A DNA stretch of 29,072 nt from JAHBNG01 sp039028975. Lineage in GTDB: Bacteria > Chloroflexota > Anaerolineae > Caldilineales > Caldilineaceae. Location: assembly GCA_039028975.1 (NCBI GenBank), contig JBCCHB010000191.1, positions 1 to 29,072 on the forward strand. The letters are read 5' to 3'. The position numbers and the translations under genes were made by a program. This document shows positions 1-7,684 of the stretch, one piece after another; positions within the stretch are counted from its first letter, which is position 1; each line of letters starts with the position of its first letter. The notes beneath the pieces were generated by a model. It did not search any database and had not been told where the DNA came from. It worked only from the letters and a program-made list of their open reading frames with translations.

Positions 1-297
1 AACAATGATTTAGAAATCGACATCGGCAATATTAAAGAGCAGTATCGACGAACTACTGGCCGCCGTTCTCTTAAGGACTATCTCATGCGCTACGGACCCT
101 ACCTTGCCTTCGATGATGACAACGATGATCCCCATGAATTACTGCTTTGGTTTCAGGCCGTTGAGCACAACCAGTATCTTTCCGAAAGAAAAAAGTTGCA
201 GGCTTTGCATCAACAACTTCGCAACATCCATCACTTCCGCGCTCATCCCGATGATTTCTTAGCTCATACTGAGTACCTTTGGACCCTTCCTTACTAA
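1..297 (+). CDS. 3' end of an unrecognised protein (partial)
   Basis: The reading frame is open from the first base of the window to a TAA at 295-297, giving at least 98 residues, so the gene starts outside the window. An internal ATG lies at 85, but the coding character is already present before it, so it is probably not the start. The visible part is hydrophilic, rich in His, Gln, Leu and acidic residues, with an acidic patch (DDDNDD) in the middle and a helical, Gln/His-rich C-terminal section. There is no membrane segment. I do not recognise the family. It converges with the SDR gene on the other strand, 91 bases away. Confidence 0.5.
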   Translation, partial: NNDLEIDIGNIKEQYRRTTGRRSLKDYLMRYGPYLAFDDDNDDPHELLLWFQAVEHNQYLSERKKLQALHQQLRNIHHFRAHPDDFLAHTEYLWTLPY

Positions 298-388
298 ACT
301 TTTGTATGTCCCTTTTGCGGCGACTGTAAAGAATTGGCGGGCAATGGCATGGAGGTATTCGGCACGCATTGTTTTTGCTTGCATCAGA

Positions 389-1177
389 TTATTCCCCGTC
401 CGGCAAAGCAAGTCCCACCATAAAGCCGCCATCGACCCGCAAGACCGAGCCAGTAGCGTAGTCCGCATCATCACTGGCTAGATAAGCGACAGCCTTGCCG
501 ATATCTTCTGGCAGGCCGATACGTCCCCATGGGATGCGCTTGCCTGCCTCTTGGATCTCTTCTTCGCTAAAGTATTTGCGCTCGCCGGGCGTGTCGATCC
601 AGCCGGGGTTGACCACGTTGACATTGATGCGGTGCTGAGCAAGTTCACCGGCCATGGTTCGGGCTAGATGGTTGATGGCCGCTTTGGACATGTTGTAGCC
701 AGAGCTGAGCGCAAATCCCATCTCCTCATGAATGGAGCTGATGATGACGATCTTGCCGCGGCTGCGTCCATTGAGGGGTTGTCTGGCCATCTGCTGGGCG
801 GCGAGCTGACAAGTGTGGAAGACGCCAAACTGGGTGACATTGATAGTACTCTGGATGTTCTCCCACTTGGCTTCGAGGATTGGCTCCCGAATGGACATGG
901 CCGCGTTGGCCACGGCCACATCAAGGCGACCAAAGTGCTTTACCGTCCCAGAAATCATCTCATCCACTGCGTCTCGGTCCGAAACATCAGCCTGCCAGAT
1001 GCGTGCTTGACCGCCCAACTTCTCGATCTCTGCGGCTACCGCTTCTGCCTCGTTACGATGAGAGCGATAGTTGACCACTATGTTGGCCCCTTCTGCCGCC
1101 AGACAGAGGGCGATGCCGCGCCCAATCCCCAGCGATGCGCCAGTTACCAGTGCAATCTTGCCATCGAATCGTTTCAT
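389..1177 (-). CDS. SDR family NAD(P)-dependent oxidoreductase
   Basis: This 262-residue protein is a classical short-chain dehydrogenase, a cytosolic Rossmann-fold enzyme that interconverts alcohols and ketones with NAD(P). The cofactor motif TGASLGIG is at residues 12-19, an Asp expected to contact the adenine is at D64, the NAA variant of the NAG motif is at 91-93, and the catalytic triad is S148, Y161 and K165 (YxxxK). The C-terminal PGWIDTPG loop is also typical. The start ATG has a strong Shine-Dalgarno (AAGGAGA) about six bases upstream. It is the last gene of a minus-strand run and follows the aminotransferase by 21 bases, so the two are probably co-transcribed. It resembles glucose-1-dehydrogenase-like SDRs. 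The substrate is unknown, but a sugar or hydroxy acid fits the sugar importer upstream. Confidence 0.93.
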   Translation of the reverse strand: MKRFDGKIALVTGASLGIGRGIALCLAAEGANIVVNYRSHRNEAEAVAAEIEKLGGQARIWQADVSDRDAVDEMISGTVKHFGRLDVAVANAAMSIREPILEAKWENIQSTINVTQFGVFHTCQLAAQQMARQPLNGRSRGKIVIISSIHEEMGFALSSGYNMSKAAINHLARTMAGELAQHRINVNVVNPGWIDTPGERKYFSEEEIQEAGKRIPWGRIGLPEDIGKAVAYLASDDADYATGSVLRVDGGFMVGLALPDGE

Positions 1178-1198
1178 AGATCTCTCCTTAAGCTACAT

Positions 1199-2356
1199 TT
1201 ACGTTCTTTCCGCAAGCTGCCGGACCCCATCTACCAAACGCGCCAAATCCTCATCATTATTGAAGACATGAGTCGAGACACGGATCATAGACGTATCCTT
1301 CTCTAGCGGTGATACAACAACGCCTAACTCTTGCAGATAGGCATGAATGTCCCACGAATTGTGGCCGGGGAGGCTGAAGGTGACAATGCCAGAGGATTTG
1401 TCGTAGGGCATGGGCGTCTCCAAAATTAGGCCAGGAATCTCCAATAGGGCGGCCTTCATGCGGTCGGTATAGTCTGCAATATAGCTGAAGACATTCTCCC
1501 AGCCGATCTCTTCCCATAAATCCAATGCTTTGCCAAAAGCCACCTGATCAGCCAGATTGCGGGTGCCAAATTCAAAGCGCTTGGCCTCATCCCAGAGCGT
1601 CATGCCGCCCACAAGATCAAACTCCTTCTCCGAGTGGGAGCCAATCCACGAAGGCTTTAGCCACTCGATGCGGTCGGGACGAACATAGAAGCCGCCTGTA
1701 CCCTGGGGCGCCATGATGTATTTATGGCCGCTGAACGCATAAAAGTCGCAGTTTAGATCCCTTACATCCACCGGAATCGCGCCAAAGGATTGAGCGCCAT
1801 CTAGCAGAACCGGAACATCTTTCTGGTGGGCAATCTCAATCATGCCTTTTACTGGAAAACGCTGACCGATTCGGCGGCAGACATGGCTGATGGAAGCAAC
1901 CCGAGTGCGACCATCGATGAGTTGCTCAAACTCATCTAGCATCTGTTCTTCGTCATGCACCACCGAGACAAAGCGTAGCTCCACCCCGTAGCGAGTAATA
2001 AAGTTGTACCAGGGAATGCGATTTCCAGGGTGTTCGTGGTTGGTTAGAATCACGTTGTCGCCCGGCTGCCAGTCGATGCCATTGGCTACAATGTTGATGC
2101 CGATGGTCGTATTTTCCCCTAGCACAATTTCGTCTGCGGTGGCGTTCATGGCCTTGCCGACTTTGGCCCGCGTCTCTTCAAAAAGGCCCAGCACTTTGCT
2201 GTGAATACCTGGCGCGGCGGGCCCGCGATTGTGGAAGCGGGTCCACTTGACGGCCTCATCGATGATAGGATCCATTTTGGGAGAGAATCCACTGGTCTGG
2301 TAGTAAGCATACTCTTGGGTGATGGGGGTCAGCTTACGGACGTCGGAGATGTTCAT
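1199..2356 (-). CDS. Class V aminotransferase / cysteine desulfurase-like PLP enzyme
   Basis: This protein of about 385 residues is a fold-type I PLP enzyme of the class V aminotransferase group, which includes isopenicillin N epimerase-like and cysteine desulfurase-like members. With the ATG at 2354-2356 as start, the cofactor Asp is near residue 186 (LLDGAQSFG) and the Schiff-base lysine is near K212 (SGHKY). A GTG two codons upstream could also start the frame, but AAGGA lies eight bases from the ATG and only two from the GTG, so the ATG is preferred. No desulfurase-type Cys loop is obvious, so an amino-acid or amino-sugar aminotransferase, epimerase or lyase role is more likely than Fe-S assembly. 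It sits between the sugar permeases and the SDR in one directional cluster. Confidence 0.88.
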   Translation of the reverse strand: MNISDVRKLTPITQEYAYYQTSGFSPKMDPIIDEAVKWTRFHNRGPAAPGIHSKVLGLFEETRAKVGKAMNATADEIVLGENTTIGINIVANGIDWQPGDNVILTNHEHPGNRIPWYNFITRYGVELRFVSVVHDEEQMLDEFEQLIDGRTRVASISHVCRRIGQRFPVKGMIEIAHQKDVPVLLDGAQSFGAIPVDVRDLNCDFYAFSGHKYIMAPQGTGGFYVRPDRIEWLKPSWIGSHSEKEFDLVGGMTLWDEAKRFEFGTRNLADQVAFGKALDLWEEIGWENVFSYIADYTDRMKAALLEIPGLILETPMPYDKSSGIVTFSLPGHNSWDIHAYLQELGVVVSPLEKDTSMIRVSTHVFNNDEDLARLVDGVRQLAERT

Positions 2357-2443
2357 TGGCACAATCCTTGTCGTTCGGGTGGGTTGAGAAGTTCAAACCC
2401 TATCTGGGAATTCCTGGCCTCGAATCAGCATAAAATTAAATAG

Positions 2444-3358
2444 CTACCGCCCACCATAGTAGACCAGTCGGCCAGATACGCGGAAGAGTATGAGCGTAAA
2501 TAAGACAATTATGAGAAAGAGAACCCAGGCTTGGGCAGACGCATATCCCATCTTGAAAAACTCAAAGGCCGACTGGTAGAGATAGATGGACATCATAAGC
2601 GTTGAGTCAGCTGGGCTGCCCGAACCACCGGTCATGACATGAACCTGGGTGAATAGCTGGAAGGCAGCAATCAGTCCGGTAATCACGTTGAAGAGAATTA
2701 CTGGGCTAATCATGGGAATGGTCACATACCAGAGTTTCTGCCGCGCGGTGGCACCGTCCAAATCGGACGCTTCCAGTAGATCCCGCGGCACGTCTTGCAG
2801 CGAGGCCAGATAGATGACAACGGCGCCCCCTAGTCCCCAAAGACTCATTAAGACCAGTGCTGGCTTGGCCCAAAGCGGGTCACCCAACCAGGCCGGGCCA
2901 TCGATCCCGACGATTTCGAGGATAAAGTTAATGATACCGCTGCGCGGATTAAACATCCACAGCCAGACGATGGAGGTAGCAACCACGGGTGTGATGCTTG
3001 GCAGAAAGTAGATGGTCCGGAAAAATGAAAGTCCACGCACCCGCATGTTGAGGATGAGCGCAAGCAAAATGCCCACAATCGTCCCCAGTGGCACGGCAAA
3101 ACCAGCGTAATAGCTGCTATTCCAAAGTGAGGTTAGAAATCGCGGGTCATCGAAGAGGTTGAGGTAGTTGTCTAGACCAATCCAGTTCGGGCTTTTGAGT
3201 ATGGGATAAAAGGTAAAGCTATAGTACAGGGATGCGAAAAAGGGATAGACACGGAAGGCCAAAAAGCCAATCGCCCAGGGCGAAATAAAGAGCAGGCCAT
3301 TGATGAGGCGCTGCCTGTCGCGTGGATTGGAAATACGGAACGTGCTAGATGTAGCCAT
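2444..3358 (-). CDS. Carbohydrate ABC transporter permease, MalF/UgpA type
   Basis: This 304-residue inner-membrane protein is one of the two channel subunits of a CUT1-type sugar importer. After a short charged N-terminus it has about six hydrophobic segments. The EAA loop that docks the ATPase is visible as EASDLDGATARQKLW..IP, about two thirds of the way in. Length and topology are normal for the family. The gene lies nine bases downstream of the MalG-type permease and is probably translated from the same message; its Shine-Dalgarno is weak. No MalK-type ATPase is encoded nearby, so a shared ATPase elsewhere in the genome probably energises the system. The substrate class (sugar, oligosaccharide or glycerol phosphate) cannot be told from the permease alone. 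Confidence 0.93.
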   Translation of the reverse strand: MATSSTFRISNPRDRQRLINGLLFISPWAIGFLAFRVYPFFASLYYSFTFYPILKSPNWIGLDNYLNLFDDPRFLTSLWNSSYYAGFAVPLGTIVGILLALILNMRVRGLSFFRTIYFLPSITPVVATSIVWLWMFNPRSGIINFILEIVGIDGPAWLGDPLWAKPALVLMSLWGLGGAVVIYLASLQDVPRDLLEASDLDGATARQKLWYVTIPMISPVILFNVITGLIAAFQLFTQVHVMTGGSGSPADSTLMMSIYLYQSAFEFFKMGYASAQAWVLFLIIVLFTLILFRVSGRLVYYGGR

Positions 3359-3367
3359 GGTGAAATC

Positions 3368-4204
3368 TTATCCCTTTAGCCCGGTTAAAGCGATTCCCTC
3401 AATGAAGGTGCGTTGAGCAAAGAAAAAGAGCAGAATAATCGGCATGACGCTGACGCAAGTGGCGGCCATTATCCAGGCGAAATTCATAAAGCCGTAGCTA
3501 TTTTGCATATTGGCAATCCCCAACGATATCGTGTATAGCTCGGTGTCGTTCAGATAGATCAGCGGGCCAAAGTAATCGTTCCAGCTCCCAATAAATTGGA
3601 AGAGCGCAACCACAGCCAGCGCAGGTCTGGCCAACGGCAAGACGATCTGTGTAAAGATGCGGAACTCAGACGCGCCATCGACGCGCCCTGCATCGGACAG
3701 CTCTTCAGGCAGGCTCATGAAGAATTGGCGCAGCAAAAAGATAAAGAATGGACTCCCCAGAAACGTAGGGACTATAAGTGGGTAGTACGTGTTGATCCAG
3801 TTGAGGTTGCGGAAGACAAGGTAAAGGGGAATAAAGGTTACAAAATCGGGCAGAATCAGGGTCGCCAGCACGATGCCAAAGACGAGGTCGCGGCCCGGCC
3901 AGCGGATGCGGGCAAACCCGTAGGCCGCCAGCGCGTTGGATAAGACAGCCCCAATTACTGACGGCACCGTTACCAGCACGGTATTCAAGAAGTAACGCCC
4001 CAGCGCGCCTTCTCTAAACGCTTCGATGTAATTGTCCCAGCGCACGGGTTCTGGAATCCAAATCGGCGGGTAGACAACAAGCTCCTGTGGATTTTTCAGA
4101 GACGTAGAGAGCATCCACAGCCAGGGCAGGATAAAAAAGCACGCGAATAGAATCAATATCCCGTATTTAAAGAAAAATTCCGAAATGTTGAATAGTCGGG
4201 TCAT
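3368..4204 (-). CDS. Carbohydrate ABC transporter permease, MalG/UgpE type
   Basis: This is the partner inner-membrane permease of the CUT1 importer, 278 residues from the ATG at 4202-4204. It has six predicted membrane segments, an EAA loop (DAGRVDGASEFRIFTQIVLP) and the typical C-terminus ending in FIEGIALTGLKG. An in-frame TTG 30 bases upstream would add ten residues, but it lies in a repeat-like intergenic stretch and has no ribosome site, so the ATG fits the family N-terminus better. Neither start has a clear Shine-Dalgarno. The gene order here, MalG-type before MalF-type, is the reverse of the usual SBP-F-G order. The substrate-binding lipoprotein gene lies 100 bases upstream, across a palindromic repeat. 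Confidence 0.92.
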   Translation of the reverse strand: MTRLFNISEFFFKYGILILFACFFILPWLWMLSTSLKNPQELVVYPPIWIPEPVRWDNYIEAFREGALGRYFLNTVLVTVPSVIGAVLSNALAAYGFARIRWPGRDLVFGIVLATLILPDFVTFIPLYLVFRNLNWINTYYPLIVPTFLGSPFFIFLLRQFFMSLPEELSDAGRVDGASEFRIFTQIVLPLARPALAVVALFQFIGSWNDYFGPLIYLNDTELYTISLGIANMQNSYGFMNFAWIMAATCVSVMPIILLFFFAQRTFIEGIALTGLKG

Positions 4205-4234
4205 GGCGTGAAGCGATGGGTGACAAGAAGGCAA

Positions 4235-4304
4235 AGGAGCGAGGGAGCAGGGACTAGAGATGGGGAATGGGTCACCTAGTCCCGATCCCTAATCCCCCTT
4301 CCCA
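4235..4304. repeat. Low-complexity intergenic palindrome between SBP and permease genes
   Basis: The gap between the sugar-binding protein and the MalG-type permease is purine-rich on its left half and pyrimidine-rich on its right half. GGGACTAG at 4250-4257 pairs perfectly with CTAGTCCC at 4276-4283, and further GGGGAAT and ATCCC tracts extend partial complementarity. The structure could attenuate or stabilise the message between SBP and permease, as is common in ABC operons where the SBP is made in excess. It resembles two other low-complexity palindromes in this window in position and style, though not in exact sequence. Confidence 0.55.
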
Positions 4305-5735
4305 CTATCCAGCGTTTTGCTCAAGCCACGTATCTAGCTCTTTCTGCGCTTCTTCTTGTACGAAGTCAAGCGCCTCTTGTGGCGATTTTTCGCCTAATCG
4401 TGCCTTCTCCCACTCAGCACCCATCATCGACATGTACGAACTGCTGGTTGGGACTTTGGGCGGATAGAGGTATTGATCAGACGCAAAGAGGTCAGCTAAG
4501 AAGATCTCTTCGTATCCGGGGCAAGCGCCTATGACGTCGCTCTGGAAGGAGGGCCATTCGGTCATGCTTTCAGAGACGGGACCATTCACGCAGAGCCACG
4601 TGGTGAAGAGCGACGTATAGACGTCACGGTTGCCAGTCGCCCCTGTCATCGTGCTGATAATCTCCCACGCAGCGTTGGGGTCGGGTGAACCGGCAGGAAC
4701 GATCCAGCCGTCACCATACGTGTACATCCCTTTGGTATCCACACCCTCTGGCTTGGGGAAATCCCACACCGTAAAACGGAAGTCGTCCGAAGCAAACTCG
4801 TTGATCGTATTGAAGCGCCACGGCCCTGTCACCTCGGTTGCCCGTAGACCCGCAAGCAGAGGAGCCTGACCCGCCGAACGACCGCTGGCTCCGGCCAGAG
4901 AGGCGATGTATTCTTGCATTTTGTCCACGCCCACGTGTTCCCAATGATTGGACAGCCATTCCAGCGCGGCCACATTGTTGGGATGGTTGGCTGTGATGGT
5001 TGTGCCATCATCCTCAACAAACTGACCCAGGTAGCGGCCCATGATCATCTGCGGCCAAGAGAAATCGCCGCCCAAGACGTCGATGCTGCCGTCATCGTTG
5101 TAGATTGTCAACTGATCCCAAACCGCCACCAGTTCGTCCAGCGTCTGTGGCGGGCTATCTACATCCACGCCAGCCGCTTCAGCCATATCCACATTGACAA
5201 AGACGCCCATGCACTGATTCCACATGCTGGCATAGTAGAATTTGTCCTCGTAGGTGCCCAAATCCCAAATCGCCGGGTCCATCCACCCCTTGAGTGTGGA
5301 AACCTGATCGGGATTGCCCAGATCGTCCAGCGAGAGCAAGCCGTCATTGGCCGCAAGCTGATAGGCGATGTTGGCCCCAAAGACAACGGCCGTGCCAGGC
5401 GGGTTACCAGCGGAAATCGCAGCCAACAATTTCTGCGTCATGCTGTCTGGAACAACCACATGGGTTGCCGTTACATTTTCTTGCGACTCGTTATAGCCAT
5501 CCAGAATCATCTCAATATTGGTGGCAGCCTGTTCCGTCCAGCCGGTCCAGACGTCAACTTCGACGCGTTCGCTAGACATCTCCCCACCAGAAGCTGCATC
5601 TCCGCCAGGCGCGGACGGCGGCACGCAGGCAGCAAGCGCGAGCCCAGTTCCGGCCCATAACGTACCCTTCATGAACATACGCCTTGAAAAACTACGGTTT
5701 GAGAAACGACTTTGGTGCATCTGTGACTTCTCCAT
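4305..5735 (-). CDS. Extracellular sugar-binding lipoprotein of an ABC transporter (SBP family 1)
   Basis: This 476-residue protein is the substrate-binding subunit for the two adjacent CUT1 permeases. The N-terminus carries a twin-arginine signal (SFSRRMFMKG, Arg18-Arg19) followed by a hydrophobic segment and a lipobox LALAAC with the lipidated Cys at residue 37. It is therefore expected to be exported folded through Tat and anchored to the outer face of the membrane. A Ser/Gly/Ala-rich linker follows, then a family 1 binding fold with the expected pattern (VDVWTGWTEQ..., a GNPPGTAVVFG region, and a C-terminal ..GEKSPQEALDFVQEEAQKEL helix). The start is supported by a near-perfect AGGAGG seven bases before the ATG. 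Sugar or sugar-derivative binding is inferred from family and context. Confidence 0.93.
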   Translation of the reverse strand: MEKSQMHQSRFSNRSFSRRMFMKGTLWAGTGLALAACVPPSAPGGDAASGGEMSSERVEVDVWTGWTEQAATNIEMILDGYNESQENVTATHVVVPDSMTQKLLAAISAGNPPGTAVVFGANIAYQLAANDGLLSLDDLGNPDQVSTLKGWMDPAIWDLGTYEDKFYYASMWNQCMGVFVNVDMAEAAGVDVDSPPQTLDELVAVWDQLTIYNDDGSIDVLGGDFSWPQMIMGRYLGQFVEDDGTTITANHPNNVAALEWLSNHWEHVGVDKMQEYIASLAGASGRSAGQAPLLAGLRATEVTGPWRFNTINEFASDDFRFTVWDFPKPEGVDTKGMYTYGDGWIVPAGSPDPNAAWEIISTMTGATGNRDVYTSLFTTWLCVNGPVSESMTEWPSFQSDVIGACPGYEEIFLADLFASDQYLYPPKVPTSSSYMSMMGAEWEKARLGEKSPQEALDFVQEEAQKELDTWLEQNAG

Positions 5736-5759
5736 GGGTTTCCTCCTGATGTTATGTTC

Positions 5760-5877
5760 AACTGCGGCGATATGGAAGAGTGAAAAGGGGGGAAAGGTGG
5801 AAGAGTGGAAAAGTGCTTTGGCTACTCGTCAGCCTTGCAACCCAGCAACTCTTCAACCTTGCAACTCTTCACCCCTC
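5760..5877. repeat. Low-complexity palindromic intergenic repeat (GAAGAGTG / CAACTCTTC type)
   Basis: The gap between the first PhyH gene and the sugar-binding protein has a purine-rich left arm (about 5773-5813, with repeated GGAAGAGTG and GAAAAGG words) and a pyrimidine-rich right arm (about 5831-5876, with repeated CTTGCAA and CAACTCTTC words). The arms are partly complementary and could fold into an imperfect hairpin. The right arm consists of near-tandem seven- to nine-base words, as in the palindrome at 21033-21117. It contains no gene. Confidence 0.6.
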
Positions 5878-6804
5878 CTAACAAATCATCCCAATTTTAC
5901 TTTCCAGACCGTGGGCAATTGGGTTTTCCCCGATCCATCGCTCATCAACTGGTTCGGATGCCAACTGATAGCGCGTGTCCGTAGAGATGCGAATGTGATT
6001 GGTCTGGTTGTCCATGCTGGCGTGCATGGTGTACATGCTAAAGATGAGGACGTCGCCCATCTTGTAGTCTGCCGTTAGCCAACGACGGCCAAATTCGGAG
6101 CGGGTGGCGATGGCATCATGGGAGTAGGAGCCGCCTTGGGGATGTTGCCATTGTTTTTTGCCCGATTCGATCTCCGTGGCATCTGGATAGTTGGTACAGT
6201 ATAGATCGACATCAAGTTGGCCATAGGTAGACTTGAGTCCGTCTAATCGATGCGAGTTTTCTAGTATCATCAGTCCGCCCATCAACAAGGGCACATCGCC
6301 CAACGGCGTCCAACTCGTACACAGCTTGTTGGTACCGCGCCCCATAAAGACGATATCACAGTGCGGGCTGGTGGCTGTGGAGTCACCTGGAGCCTTGGCA
6401 CGACACCATGTATAATCGAAATGGCGCACAGGTCCACCAAAGAATCGTTCATAAAAGTCCATCATTGGACCAGTATAGAGTATTTTTAGAACGGCTGGGT
6501 TCTCTTGGGCCAGTTCGGGCATAAAGGCACCATCATATTCAGCAGCGGCGACGCCTTCACTCACAGGATGTGCTGGGTCTAGGTGGCCCAGCTCGTCTAG
6601 ACGGCTCAGTGCTGCCAATCGCGCCGCCATTACCTTGTCTCGATGAAGCAGACTGGGGAGATAGAGATAGCCATCCTCATCGAAACGCTGCCGCAATTCC
6701 GTTACGGAATCAAGCGTTGAATCTGAAGCACGTAGCGCCCCAAAGGCCTGAGGAGACATGTCAAGCAGACGGCCTTGGAAGGTAGGATTAATTGTGTGAT
6801 TCAT
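5878..6804 (-). CDS. Phytanoyl-CoA dioxygenase (PhyH) family protein, copy 1
   Basis: This 308-residue cytosolic protein belongs to the PhyH family of Fe(II)/2-oxoglutarate oxygenases, which hydroxylate or demethylate small molecules while converting 2-oxoglutarate to succinate. The iron facial triad is visible as H148-C-D150 and H261, and R272, eleven residues past the distal His, is placed to bind 2-oxoglutarate. The DGYLYLP segment near residues 44-50 is the usual start of the fold. It is clearly divergent from the other PhyH proteins in this window. It is the first gene of the minus-strand run that continues into the sugar importer, aminotransferase and SDR, so its substrate may be what that importer brings in. 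The Shine-Dalgarno is weak. Confidence 0.9.
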   Translation of the reverse strand: MNHTINPTFQGRLLDMSPQAFGALRASDSTLDSVTELRQRFDEDGYLYLPSLLHRDKVMAARLAALSRLDELGHLDPAHPVSEGVAAAEYDGAFMPELAQENPAVLKILYTGPMMDFYERFFGGPVRHFDYTWCRAKAPGDSTATSPHCDIVFMGRGTNKLCTSWTPLGDVPLLMGGLMILENSHRLDGLKSTYGQLDVDLYCTNYPDATEIESGKKQWQHPQGGSYSHDAIATRSEFGRRWLTADYKMGDVLIFSMYTMHASMDNQTNHIRISTDTRYQLASEPVDERWIGENPIAHGLESKIGMIC

Positions 6805-6830
6805 TTTAATTACTCGTACGTGTAAAATGG

Positions 6831-7019
6831 TTAGGCCTTAATGGCGCCGCTCGCTAGCCCCTCGATAAATAGGCGCATCGTAAACATGAAGAGAATCAGA
6901 AGTGGAATCGAGGCAATCACATAGCCAGCGAACATAGGACCGTATTGCTGAAGACTATCCCATTGGCTGCTAAAGCTTACCAATCGCAGCGAAATTGTCC
7001 AAAGTTCTGGTGGCTTATA
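6831..7019 (-). pseudogene. 3' remnant of a second MalG-type sugar permease gene
   Basis: Reading the minus strand, the frame ending in TAA at 6831-6833 encodes about 60 residues of a MalG-type permease C-terminus. It begins near PPELWTISLRLVSF, passes through a hydrophobic segment (AGYVIASIPLLILFMF) and ends in MRLFIEGLASGAIKA. This matches the corresponding end of the intact permease at 3368-4204 (ELYTISLGI... FIEGIALTGLKG) but is clearly diverged, so it comes from a different transporter. The five earlier membrane segments are missing, and an in-frame stop lies a short way upstream near 7035. It has no start or ribosome site and is a dead fragment. Confidence 0.75.
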
Positions 7020-7137
7020 GTGCCTACTATTTATCTAGTTGAGACAACTTAAGGGGAGATTCAAAACTATACCATGACGTTTACATAGATGTCAAACAGG
7101 TTTTTTAGGGTTTACCTACTGGGGATCATAAGACCGA

Positions 7138-7632
7138 TCACTTCCTACGTTCAGGCCGCTCTGCCAGCCAATCCGCCAGCCTCGCCACCCGCTCTGGATG
7201 CTTATAGCTGCGGGCCAAAAAGCCCGCACCATACTCGGGCATTGGGTCTTGATCTGTGGGCTGATAGCGGAGATCAACGGCCCAGCGCACATGGTCGCTG
7301 TTATTGGGGGTAGACATATGGATACAGCGATCGTTGAACAAGATGACGCTACCGGCCGAAACCGGTAAAGGCACAGCCTCGATCTTCTCCTTTAGATGAA
7401 CCCTATCCGCTTCCAGATAGCCGGTTCCGCTATACGATTCTTTGTGATAGGAGAGGGTTTCATTGCGGTGGGTGCCCGGCCAGATGTGCAAACAGCCGTT
7501 GACCAAATTCGCATCCACCAGCGCAACCCAAGCGGTGATGACCGGATTGGCGTTGGATTTGGGCCAATAGGACTTGTCTTGATGCCAGGGCACGGCACCT
7601 GCGGCCACCTTCGGTACTTTGGGTCTGGTGTT
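7138..7632 (-). pseudogene. Truncated PhyH dioxygenase gene (C-terminal half), near-copy of 23483-24361
   Basis: The frame ends at the TGA at 7138-7140 and encodes roughly the last 165 residues of a PhyH protein. Over 155 compared residues it differs from the intact protein at 23483-24361 at only 12 positions, and the DNA is also closely similar. The H-Q-D motif, distal His and 2-oxoglutarate Arg are all retained. Similarity stops abruptly at about 7632 (the NTRPKVP segment), with an in-frame TAA just beyond, so the N-terminal half of about 128 residues has been lost. A GTG at 7606-7608 could start a 156-residue protein, but the fold would be incomplete. I read it as a recently truncated duplicate. 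Confidence 0.8.
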
Positions 7633-7684
7633 TTTCCTTTACATTCGCCGTAGGGCAGGCAGTACATCCACTATTGTTAAGGTC

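Noticed and set aside
259..474. 71-residue frame on the minus strand just past the SDR gene
   Set aside because: Half of it lies inside the SDR C-terminus in another frame, there is no ribosome site, and the remaining part matches nothing I recognise.
668..1306. 212-residue open frame on the plus strand
   Set aside because: It lies antisense to the SDR gene and runs into the aminotransferase gene; the SDR motifs are complete on the other strand.
4914..5660. 248-residue open frame on the plus strand
   Set aside because: It is antisense to the sugar-binding lipoprotein gene, whose signal peptide, lipobox and ribosome site are clear. The antisense product is His/Ile-rich without a recognisable pattern.
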